DNA of 64,000 nt. It comes from RGIG6353 sp964650465. Lineage in GTDB: Bacteria; Bacillota; Clostridia; Oscillospirales; SIG627. The position numbers and the translations under genes were made by a program. The notes beneath the pieces are model-generated. The model was not told where the DNA came from and did no database searches. It was given only the letters and a program-made list of their open reading frames with translations. Below are positions 8,320-15,407 of the stretch, one piece after another; position 1 is the first letter of the stretch, and each line of letters begins with the position of its first letter. The stretch spans positions 1 to 64,000 of the forward strand of contig CAZYTA010000001.1 in NCBI GenBank assembly GCA_964650465.1. Reading direction: 5' to 3'.

Positions 8320-9135
8320 ATGATCCAAAACAGTTGTACAACTAACGGTCAGGGGTGCTGCTGCAACGATGATGTTTGTTGCATCGACACCTGCCGCATA
8401 TACGATACAAGCAGAACACAAGACTGTATTGAAGGCTTAAGAGTTATACTCACACCTGCGGGCACACAGGTTCTTCAGAACTGCAGAAGCCCCAGAGCAA
8501 AAGAGGTTCGTGTTATCTGGACACAATTGAATGCAGATGAGCTGCCCTTCAACAGCGGTTATTTTCAGGTAAACATACGTTATTATTTTTATGTAGTTCT
8601 CACTTGCTGTGTGAACGGTGTAAGTCAGGATATTGAAGGCCTTGCCATAAGCGAGAAAACGGTCGTTCTCTACGGAGGCGAGGGCAATGTAAGCGTGTTC
8701 ACCTCGGACACGGATTCAGATCCCTGCTTTACCCCAAATCTCAACAATGTTATCCCGGGAAACAACCGCCCCAAGGTTGTTCTTGAGGTAGCAACACCAA
8801 TTCCCCTTTCTGTAAGCATTGTGGAAAACTGCAACGGTATTCCCTTGCCTCCCGAATATGACAATATTCCTCAGCAGATAATCAACCTTTTTGACGGCGG
8901 ACTTGACCTCAACCCGTGTAACACCATTGCAGTATGTCTCACGCTTGGAATATTTGCGTTAGTAAGAATTGAAAGACCCTCACAGCTCATAATTCCCGCA
9001 TGTGAATACTGTATCCCCGATGCGGATAAAACGCCCGTTTCGGTAACAGACCCATGCTCAATGTTCTGCTCTACGCCCTTCCCTATTGAGGAGTTTTATC
9101 CCAGCACCTGTGCACAAAACCGAAACAATAATTAA
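8320..9135 (+). CDS. Cysteine-rich protein, putative spore coat/exosporium component
   Basis: A 271-aa protein with no signal peptide and about 20 cysteines in clusters, including GCCCNDDVCC near the N-terminus, LTCC in the middle and CEYC, CSMFC near the C-terminus. I do not recognise a named domain. The central part (DCIEGLRVILTPAG, VRVIWTQL, FQVNIRYYFYVVLTCC) resembles beta-rich clostridial proteins often linked to the spore surface. Cysteine richness, lack of export signal and the CATAnnnTA promoter suggest disulfide cross-linked assembly in the mother cell; this is inference. AGGAGGA precedes the ATG. It is monocistronic. Confidence 0.65.
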   Translation: MIQNSCTTNGQGCCCNDDVCCIDTCRIYDTSRTQDCIEGLRVILTPAGTQVLQNCRSPRAKEVRVIWTQLNADELPFNSGYFQVNIRYYFYVVLTCCVNGVSQDIEGLAISEKTVVLYGGEGNVSVFTSDTDSDPCFTPNLNNVIPGNNRPKVVLEVATPIPLSVSIVENCNGIPLPPEYDNIPQQIINLFDGGLDLNPCNTIAVCLTLGIFALVRIERPSQLIIPACEYCIPDADKTPVSVTDPCSMFCSTPFPIEEFYPSTCAQNRNNN

Positions 9136-9138
9136 AGA

Positions 9139-9604
9139 CGAAAAGGGCTTTTCTCGGCAATAACAGTTCAGCTCTCTTCGGGTTATACTAAACAAAAAAG
9201 GAACACCCTTCGGTGTTCCTTTTCTGTTTGGTGGGGACTACAGGGCTCGACGCATACCTTCGGTCTGCTTTTTCCTCGGGATAAACCCTCGGACACAAAG
9301 CTAAAAACAGTCCACCGGACTGTTTTCTTTACGCTTTGTCCCTCCTCGAGGTTCGAGCCCTCTCTTCGGGTTATACTGAACAAAAAAGGAACACCCTTCG
9401 GTGTTCCTTTTCTGTTTGGTGGGGACTACAGGGCTCGACGCATACCTTCGGTCTGCTTTTTCCTCGGGATAAACCCTCGGACACAAAGCTAAAAACAGTC
9501 CACCGGACTGTTTTCTTTACGCTTTGTCCCTCCTCGAGGTTCGAGCCCTCTCTTCGGGTTATACTGAACAAAAAAGGAACACCCTTCGGTGTTCCTTTTC
9601 TGTT
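9139..9604. repeat. 188-bp tandem repeat carrying copies of the 3' end of tRNA-Val
   Basis: The block starting GTGGGGACTACAGGGCTCGA occurs at 9231, 9419 and 9607, exactly 188 bp apart. The last occurrence is the 3' end of the tRNA-Val gene. Each unit also holds a terminator-like hairpin (GGAACACCCTTCGGTGTTCC) and a second hairpin (ACAGTCCACCGGACTGT). Units two and three are nearly identical. Short open frames here are identical repeats of each other with no ribosome sites, so I see no gene. The leftmost part (9139-9183) shares AAAAGGGCTTTT and TCGGCAATAA with 58389-58410. Confidence 0.9.
9565..9600 (-). terminator. Terminator after tRNA-Val
   Basis: Read on the minus strand, AAGGAACACC and GGTGTTCCTT enclose a GAAG loop and are followed by TTTTTTG, a few bases past the CCA end of the tRNA. 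The same hairpin recurs in the preceding repeat units. Confidence 0.85.
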
Positions 9605-9680
9605 TGGTGGGGACTACAGGGCTCGAACCTGTGACCCTCTGCTTGTAAGGCAGATGCTCTCCCAGCTGAGCTAAACCCCC
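9605..9680 (-). tRNA. tRNA-Val (anticodon UAC)
   Basis: A 76-nt cloverleaf on the minus strand. The acceptor stem is GGGGGTT/AGTCCCC with encoded CCA, the D arm is GCTC-AGCTGGGA-GAGC, the anticodon stem TCTGC/GCAGA has loop CTTACAA (anticodon TAC), and the T arm is ACAGG-TTCGAGC-CCTGT. It reads the GUA codon, the same codon I assign as specifier of the second T-box in this window. Confidence 0.97.
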
Positions 9681-9748
9681 AACGCTGGATATGATATCAC
9701 AAAACATGCAAAATGTCAATAGTTTTTTAAAAAAAATATTTTTTTACC

Positions 9749-10582
9749 CTATATCTTTTCATTCGATGCCTTTTGCCAGTATGTATAATCCAGCCCCTCT
9801 CGGTTCTGCTTTCTGAATTTTATAGGCGGTACACCAAATCTTTTTTTGAACTGTCCTGAAAAATAAAACCTGTCGCAGAAACCCAGCTGTGCGCAAATAT
9901 CCGTTACCGTACAAGTATCTCTGGAAAGCATTTGTCTGGCTCTCATAAACACCATATCATCAATGTATCTTCCTATGGGCATTCCCATTTCTTCCTTAAA
10001 GCAATTTCTCAATTTGCTTTCCGATACAAAAAGATGCTTGGCTATTTCATATACACTTATCTTTATATTCAGGTTGTCATGAATATAATTTATTGCACCT
10101 TCCACAAGCTCACTGTAAAATTTTACAGGCTTATCCTCTTCTGCTTTTATAAATTCCAAGACCGTCTGAGACAGCATTGTTCTCAATTTCATCATATCGG
10201 AATAGCTGTCAGAGCAAAGACAATTCTCCAAGGATTGCATATACTCACTTGAGCAAGGCAATGCCTTAACTGAGCAAATCTTTGAAAGCAGATCATATCT
10301 TTCCGCATCCGCAACCGTGATATGAAAATATATTTTCTCAAGACGTGTACAGCCGTAGCTGAAGGTATGCTCGGATGGTACAATATACACATGCCCTCCT
10401 GTCATACAGGTTACTGTACCCTCTGATTCTATATACCCCTCTCCGTCCTTTACATAATACAAGCGGGTAAAGGGACTGCACACTCCGTCTCGTCTCCAAC
10501 TGCTGTCAAGAGAGCACACCTCTCCCATATGCAATGTAAGGTCTATTTTGTTAAAGGCGTTTATGAACTGCTTTGTATTCAT
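9749..10582 (-). CDS. AraC family transcriptional regulator
   Basis: A 277-aa regulator with an N-terminal cupin-like sensing domain (SPFTRLYYVKDGEGYIESEG, GGHVYIVPSEHTFSYGC) and a C-terminal double helix-turn-helix (ISVYEIAKHLFVSESKLRNCFK and VTDICAQLGFCDRFYFSGQFKKRFG). The ATG at 10582 is chosen over an upstream in-frame TTG because AAGGGG lies 7 nt before it. It lies downstream of the sugar isomerase-like gene on the same strand and probably controls carbohydrate genes nearby; the inducer is unknown. Confidence 0.9.
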   Translation of the reverse strand: MNTKQFINAFNKIDLTLHMGEVCSLDSSWRRDGVCSPFTRLYYVKDGEGYIESEGTVTCMTGGHVYIVPSEHTFSYGCTRLEKIYFHITVADAERYDLLSKICSVKALPCSSEYMQSLENCLCSDSYSDMMKLRTMLSQTVLEFIKAEEDKPVKFYSELVEGAINYIHDNLNIKISVYEIAKHLFVSESKLRNCFKEEMGMPIGRYIDDMVFMRARQMLSRDTCTVTDICAQLGFCDRFYFSGQFKKRFGVPPIKFRKQNREGLDYTYWQKASNEKI

Positions 10583-10599
10583 ATGATACCCCTTGTAAG

Positions 10600-10634
10600 A
10601 AACGGACAAGCTGTGACACTTGTCCGTTTTTTCT
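10600..10634. terminator. Hairpin with T-run between araC-type gene and isomerase
   Basis: AAACGGACAAG and CTTGTCCGTTT enclose CTGTGACA; T-run follows on the plus strand. On the minus strand it lies in the 5' leader of the AraC gene, followed by only TTTC, so it could attenuate read-through from the isomerase gene. Confidence 0.55.
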
Positions 10635-10637
10635 CTT

Positions 10638-10707
10638 AGGAAATTGCATTAAATCAACCTCCCCGTCTTGCCTCGTTTGAGAATTGCCGACAGCTCGCCG
10701 CTTTTTA
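10638..10707 (-). repeat. Short copy of the dispersed repeat abutting the isomerase stop codon
   Basis: About 70 bp: AGGAAATTGCATTAAATCAACCT at the left, GAATTGCCGACAGCTCGCCGCTTTTT at the right, with the middle third missing. The GCCGCTTTTT end touches the stop codon of the minus-strand isomerase gene. Confidence 0.8.
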
Positions 10708-10708
10708 A

Positions 10709-11557
10709 CTACACGTTTTTCTTAAGATAGTCAAAGCCTGCGCGGATAGCGGGGACACAATCCTCCATACCCTCAAACTCAACGGAAACATATCCGTCGT
10801 AGCCTACTCTCTTGAGTGCAGCAATACAATTCTTGACAGGCACAACTCCGTGTCCGACAATTGTTCCTCTTATGTGATTACCGCCAAGTGTTGTAAAGAA
10901 GCCCGAAGGACAGTCAACATTGCCTGCCTTGAAAAGGAAATCCTTTGCATGAACATGGAAGGTATAAGGTGCGGCAATACCTACCGCAAGAACGGGGTCT
11001 GCATCCGCACAAAGGAAATTACCCATGTCGCAAAGCCATCCGTAGTTATCACTGCCAACCGCAAGGATAAGCTCCTCTACTCTGTTGGGGCTCTGGAAAA
11101 TGTAGCCGTGATTTTCGGTACATGTCTTGATGCCCTTTGACTTTGCATATTCTGTTACTCTTCTGATTCGGGGTGCCATATCCTTAATGGCATCTCTGTA
11201 TGAGTAAAGGTGGTCCTTGGGAAGTGCGTAGCAAACATCGTGACGCATTACGGGAGCACCCAGTGCCTCTGCAATATCAACACACCTGCAGACCTTTGCA
11301 ATCTCGGCTTCAACATCCTCTGCAAGAAAGTTTGCACCTACGGTGTAAGCGGCTATTTCCAAGCCTATCTTTGCACAGTATTCCTTTATTTCGCCTGCAA
11401 GCTCAATAAGGTCGGTTCTTGTAGTGTAGTTCTCGAGTCCTACAAATTCAATACCGTCAAAGCCTATCTCCTTGGCAAGGTCACATACCTTGAAATAGTC
11501 ACAGCCTGTCTCTCTTATGTATTTGGAAAAGCTGTAGCTTGATACTCCGATTTTCAT
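10709..11557 (-). CDS. Sugar phosphate isomerase/epimerase-like TIM-barrel protein
   Basis: A 282-aa protein of the xylose isomerase-like/AP endonuclease 2 superfamily. It starts MKIGVSSYSFSKYI and has GFDGIEFVGLENY, the metal-ligand region TCTENHGY (about 145-152), WLCDMGN, FHVHAKD and YVSVEFEG, where Glu, Asp and His normally bind the divalent metal. The ATG at 11557 has GGAGG 9 nt upstream. Lying between two AraC genes next to GH4, it probably isomerises or epimerises a sugar or uronate released by the locus; the substrate is not identifiable. Confidence 0.88.
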   Translation of the reverse strand: MKIGVSSYSFSKYIRETGCDYFKVCDLAKEIGFDGIEFVGLENYTTRTDLIELAGEIKEYCAKIGLEIAAYTVGANFLAEDVEAEIAKVCRCVDIAEALGAPVMRHDVCYALPKDHLYSYRDAIKDMAPRIRRVTEYAKSKGIKTCTENHGYIFQSPNRVEELILAVGSDNYGWLCDMGNFLCADADPVLAVGIAAPYTFHVHAKDFLFKAGNVDCPSGFFTTLGGNHIRGTIVGHGVVPVKNCIAALKRVGYDGYVSVEFEGMEDCVPAIRAGFDYLKKNV

Positions 11558-11596
11558 AATAGTATTCCTCCAAATAATTATGATCAATTTATATTA

Positions 11597-12430
11597 TCAC
11601 ACATTTTTCTTTTTTTCAATAGCTTTTCTGTGTTTTTGTCTGAATTTCAAGGGTGATATTCCATGCGTTTTTTTAAATCTGTCGGAAAAATAGTTACTGT
11701 CGTTAAATCCGCAGGCATATGCTATTTCGGATACCGTTTTCAATTTTCCTTCCTCCAAAAACTGTTCTGCCTTCTGCAGTCTTACGAGGGTAAGATACTC
11801 GTTGAAGCCAAACCCGGTCTCCTTTTTGAAGGTGCGTGAAAGATGCTCGGGACTGACGGAAAAGGATTCGGCAACGGTGTTAAGTGTTATATCGGTATGA
11901 AAGCCTTCCGAGATACGTCTCACTGTTTCGGCAACAAAAGCCGAATTTCCAATGCCCTGAATTGCTTTGTTCTCGTTTCTTGCAATAAGAACAAACAATG
12001 ACTTCACAAGGCTTACAAGCATTTCCTCGGAATATTCGTCCATACATGTGTATTCTTTTTCGATGGTGTCAAAAATACGGTTCACCTCTTTGGTTGCAGA
12101 GGGATTTCTGAAAAGATAGGGCAACCGTGACAAATCACCTGCCAATGATTCGGGTATAAAATGTGATGTAAAGTTCAAAAGCTTCCGCTCATAGCTTGCA
12201 GTGTAAAGAGTTCTGTGAATAACATTCTCCGGGATAAGAATCAAATCCCCCGGGATAAGCGAGTATGTGCATCCGTCAATGAAATACTTACATTCTCCGT
12301 TTATAAAATAATATATTTCGTAACATCTGTGATAATGATGTGTCCCCATAAGCGGAGAATGGGAGACATCGGTGTCACGGTACTCATAAAAAAGCTCTTT
12401 GCCTCCCGAAAATTTAATTGTCGGAATCAT
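11597..12430 (-). CDS. AraC family transcriptional regulator
   Basis: A 277-aa regulator with an N-terminal AraC ligand-binding cupin (THHYHRCYEIYYFINGECKY, IPGDLILIPENVIHR region) and a C-terminal double helix-turn-helix ending FNDSNYFSDRFKKTHGISPLKFRQ. GGAGGAAG precedes the ATG. It is divergent from the GH4 gene, with 163 bp between starts, so it is the likely activator of that gene. It lies 39 bp upstream of the isomerase gene on the same strand and is probably cotranscribed with it. Confidence 0.92.
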   Translation of the reverse strand: MIPTIKFSGGKELFYEYRDTDVSHSPLMGTHHYHRCYEIYYFINGECKYFIDGCTYSLIPGDLILIPENVIHRTLYTASYERKLLNFTSHFIPESLAGDLSRLPYLFRNPSATKEVNRIFDTIEKEYTCMDEYSEEMLVSLVKSLFVLIARNENKAIQGIGNSAFVAETVRRISEGFHTDITLNTVAESFSVSPEHLSRTFKKETGFGFNEYLTLVRLQKAEQFLEEGKLKTVSEIAYACGFNDSNYFSDRFKKTHGISPLKFRQKHRKAIEKKKNV

Positions 12431-12473
12431 TTACATCACTTCCTCCCGTTATAAACTTTTGTATTTTCAAGCT

Positions 12474-12502
12474 ATTATACACTGTAATATCAAAAAAATC
12501 AA
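12474..12502 (-). promoter_or_regulatory. Promoter of the second araC-type gene
   Basis: On the minus strand TTGATT (complement of 12497-12502) and TATAAT (complement of 12474-12479) have a 17-nt spacer. Confidence 0.75.
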
Positions 12503-12555
12503 GAATTCTCCCGAAACTTATCAAAAATATAAAGGATTTTTTAAAAAATTTGATG

Positions 12556-12561
12556 TATAAT
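12556..12561 (+). promoter_or_regulatory. -10 element for the GH4 gene with no good -35
   Basis: TATAAT lies 33 nt before the GH4 start. The expected -35 position reads AGGATT, which is far from consensus, consistent with dependence on an activator such as the divergent AraC protein. TATCAAAAA occurs at 12488 and 12519 as a possible binding motif. Confidence 0.5.
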
Positions 12562-12593
12562 ACATTTAAACAAAAATAATAAGGAGAAATATC

Positions 12594-13985
12594 ATGAAAT
12601 ACACAGACAATGGTGTTGAAGGCGTAAAGATAGCATATATCGGAGGCGGCTCAAGAGGCTGGGCATGGGGTCTTATGAGCGACCTCGTATCAGCTGATGA
12701 CATGAACGGCGAGGTTGCCCTTTACGACATAGACTTTGAAGCGGCAAAGCACAATGAAATAATCGGTAACAAATTCAATGATGCAAAGGGAGCTAAATCG
12801 CACTGGGACTACAAGGCATATGAAACTGCGGGAGAAGCACTTACAGGTGCCGACTTTGTTGTAATTTCCATACTTCCCGGTACATTTGACGAAATGGAAA
12901 GTGATGTACATACTCCCGAAAAGTACGGCATTTATCAGGCGGTAGGCGACACAGTAGGACCCGGTGGTGTAATCCGTGCGCTCCGTACCATTCCCATGTT
13001 TGAGGAAATTGCGCTTAATATAAAGAAATACTGTCCCGATGCATGGGTTATCAACTACACAAACCCAATGACTATTTGTACAAGAGCACTTTACAGAGCG
13101 TTCCCCGAAATCAAGGCTTTCGGATGTTGCCACGAGGTGTTCGGTACACAGGGACTTCTTGCTCAGATGATAACCGAAATGCACGGTATCGAAAAGCCGA
13201 AGCGTGAGGATATCAAGGTAGAGGTAACAGGTCTCAACCACTTCACATGGATAACAAAGGCTAAGTACCGCGACATAGACATATTCGAGGACTACAAAAT
13301 ATTTGCAAAGAAGTATGCAGAGACAGGCTACCTCAAAGGCAAGGATGAAAACTGGATGAACAATGTATTTGATTGTTCAAACAAGGTTAAATTCGACCTC
13401 TTCAACCGCTTTGGCTATATTGCTGCGGCTGGTGACAGACATCTTGCAGAGGACTGTGAGGGCAAATGGTATCTTGAATCTCCCGAAAAGGTAAAGGAAT
13501 GGGGCTTTGGACTCACACCCGTTTCGTGGAGAAAGGAAGACCTCAAGAATCGTCTTGCAAGAAGTGAAAGACTCAGAAGCGGCGAGGAAGAAATAAAGAT
13601 TAACAACACAGGTGAAGAAGGCGTAAACCAGATGAGAGCCATTCTCGGTCTTCGTGACCTGGTTACAAATGTAAACCTTCCCAACATGGGTCAAATCCCC
13701 AACCTTCCCATGGGTGCGGTTGTTGAAACAAATGCGGCATTTACAAACAACAGTGTAAAGCCCATCTGTGCAGGTCCCCTTCCCAAGTCTATATATCCTC
13801 TCATTTCAAGAGTATGCGGACAGCAGGAGCTCATCATTGAAGCGGCATTCGAAAGAGACCTTGAAAAGGCATTCACCGCTTTCACAAACGACCAGCTTGT
13901 AACCATCAACACAGAGGACGCAAGAAAGCTCTTTGACGAAATGATAAACAATACAAAAGAATACCTCAAGATGTACAATATATAA
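12594..13985 (+). CDS. Glycoside hydrolase family 4, probable alpha-galacturonidase (LplD-like)
   Basis: A 463-aa cytoplasmic GH4 enzyme; the family uses NAD+ and a divalent metal in a redox-elimination mechanism. The Rossmann motif is KIAYIGGGSRGWAWG (residues 12-26) and INYTNPM lies at about 153-159. The signature Cys-His tetrad reads C179-H180-E181-V182, the CHEV motif reported for alpha-galacturonidases of the Bacillus LplD group. A second metal ligand is His216 in GLNHFTW. It would release galacturonate from short oligosaccharides. AAGGAG precedes the ATG. It is divergent from an AraC regulator and followed by a strong terminator. Confidence 0.9.
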   Translation: MKYTDNGVEGVKIAYIGGGSRGWAWGLMSDLVSADDMNGEVALYDIDFEAAKHNEIIGNKFNDAKGAKSHWDYKAYETAGEALTGADFVVISILPGTFDEMESDVHTPEKYGIYQAVGDTVGPGGVIRALRTIPMFEEIALNIKKYCPDAWVINYTNPMTICTRALYRAFPEIKAFGCCHEVFGTQGLLAQMITEMHGIEKPKREDIKVEVTGLNHFTWITKAKYRDIDIFEDYKIFAKKYAETGYLKGKDENWMNNVFDCSNKVKFDLFNRFGYIAAAGDRHLAEDCEGKWYLESPEKVKEWGFGLTPVSWRKEDLKNRLARSERLRSGEEEIKINNTGEEGVNQMRAILGLRDLVTNVNLPNMGQIPNLPMGAVVETNAAFTNNSVKPICAGPLPKSIYPLISRVCGQQELIIEAAFERDLEKAFTAFTNDQLVTINTEDARKLFDEMINNTKEYLKMYNI

Positions 13986-13992
13986 GCATTTT

Positions 13993-14023
13993 TAAAGCGG
14001 CGGATTTTTCCGCCGCTTTTTGT
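13993..14023 (+). terminator. Terminator of the GH4 gene
   Basis: AAAGCGGCGGA and TCCGCCGCTTT form an 11-bp stem with a TTTT loop and T-run, about 10 nt after the stop. Confidence 0.95.
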
Positions 14024-14053
14024 TTATACTAACCGCAAAGGCTGGTGTAAATT

Positions 14054-15331
14054 ATGAACAAAAAAAGCATAACAGACTCACTTGTTATAGGCGCAACACT
14101 GTTTGCCACTTTTTTCGGGGCAGGCAATATGATATTTCCGCCATATTTGGGACTTGAGGGCGGAGATCAATGGCTTTGGGGCTTTCTGGGATTTTATATT
14201 GCGGATGTGGGGCTTGCGGTTATTGCCATTGGGGCATTGGTAAAAAGAGACACCTTCAGCAGTATCCTCTCACCTCTCGGAAGGGTTGCGGCAACAGTGC
14301 TGACCCTTTCCGCCGTCCTCTGCCTCGGTCCTCTTATCAGTGTTCCCCGCACCTGCGCCACTACCTTTGAGCTTGCAGTTCTTCCGCTGTTCGAAAATGC
14401 AAATCTTTATCTCTTCAGCCCTGTGTTTTTTGTCATAACGCTTCTGCTTTCCCTCAATGAATCAAAAATTGTGGACATCGTGGGAAAAATACTGACTCCC
14501 ATGTTAGTTGCGGGATTGCTGTTTCTTATATTAAAGGGTGTTCTTTCTCCCATATCCACAAAGACTGGTCCTGTCAGAGTCACCTCTCCTCTCGGGTCGG
14601 GAATAAGTGCGGGATATCAGTCAATGGATGTGCTTGGCGCGGCGATACTTGACTCTCTTATAATCGGCGGTGCTGTGAAAAGGGGCTACAGCAGCAAGGA
14701 CTCAAGGCGCAAGGTCGTAATGCTGGCAAGCGCTGTGGCAGGTGCAGGGCTTTTTGTAATATATCTCGGGCTGACCTATCTTGGCGCCACAGCCTCGACC
14801 GTATTCAATATGCACACCTCGCGCACACAGCTTCTCACAGGCATTGTCAATTTTATAATACCGGGCAAATTGGGGCTTATCCTTTTCGGAGGGGTGGCAG
14901 GTCTCGCCTGTCTCACTACCTCGGTAGCATTGACGGGCGCAGCGGCAAAATATTTTGAAGGTCTGACAGGCGGTAAGCTCTCCTACAGGCTGTCGGCATT
15001 GCTGATATCCGCCGTTTCCTGCCTTTTGTCAATGCTGGGAGTTGAAAGGATTATTTCTGTGGCGTCGCCTGTGCTGACGGTGGTCTATCCGCCCATACTC
15101 GTTATGATACTTTTCAGCTTTTTTCACAAATACCTATCTCCCCTTTCCTACCGTATCGCCGCGGCGGCGGCTACGGCTTACGGCGTTGCTGAGGTGTTGA
15201 CGGATACGATGTCAGTCAGCCCTCTTCGGTATCTGCCGTTTTCAAATGTTGGCTTGGGGTGGATCGTGCCCTGTGTACTGTTAGCACTTTTAGTCAGAAA
15301 ATATAGACTTTTGAACAAAAAACAAAAATAA
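14054..15331 (+). CDS. brnQ: Branched-chain amino acid carrier, LIVCS family (BrnQ)
   Basis: A 425-aa polytopic membrane protein with about 12 transmembrane segments. The N-terminus ATLFATFFGAGNMIFPPYLG (about 16-35) is the hallmark of the BrnQ/LIVCS family. It imports Leu, Ile and Val with Na+ or H+. The ribosome site before the ATG is weak (AAAGGCTGG). It stands alone between the GH4 terminator and the next promoter, and has no T-box leader, unlike the branched-chain biosynthetic genes downstream. Confidence 0.92.
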   Translation: MNKKSITDSLVIGATLFATFFGAGNMIFPPYLGLEGGDQWLWGFLGFYIADVGLAVIAIGALVKRDTFSSILSPLGRVAATVLTLSAVLCLGPLISVPRTCATTFELAVLPLFENANLYLFSPVFFVITLLLSLNESKIVDIVGKILTPMLVAGLLFLILKGVLSPISTKTGPVRVTSPLGSGISAGYQSMDVLGAAILDSLIIGGAVKRGYSSKDSRRKVVMLASAVAGAGLFVIYLGLTYLGATASTVFNMHTSRTQLLTGIVNFIIPGKLGLILFGGVAGLACLTTSVALTGAAAKYFEGLTGGKLSYRLSALLISAVSCLLSMLGVERIISVASPVLTVVYPPILVMILFSFFHKYLSPLSYRIAAAAATAYGVAEVLTDTMSVSPLRYLPFSNVGLGWIVPCVLLALLVRKYRLLNKKQK

Positions 15332-15333
15332 GG

Positions 15334-15362
15334 TTTACTTTTTAAAAAAAGTACTCTATAAT
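15334..15362 (+). promoter_or_regulatory. Promoter for the 862-aa putative glycosidase gene
   Basis: TTTACT (15334-15339), 17-nt spacer and TATAAT (15357-15362), starting directly after the brnQ stop codon. Confidence 0.75.
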
Positions 15363-15407
15363 GAAGCTGAGCTATACGGCATTAATTGAAAAAATGAGGT
15401 GACAAAC

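Noticed and set aside
9183..9719. Several overlapping minus- and plus-strand open frames of 60-110 aa
   Set aside because: They are identical or shifted translations of the 188-bp repeat units, run through the tRNA gene and lack ribosome sites.
13377..13978. Antisense open frames over the GH4 gene
   Set aside because: GH4 is complete with all motifs; the opposite frames have no start signals or recognisable domain.
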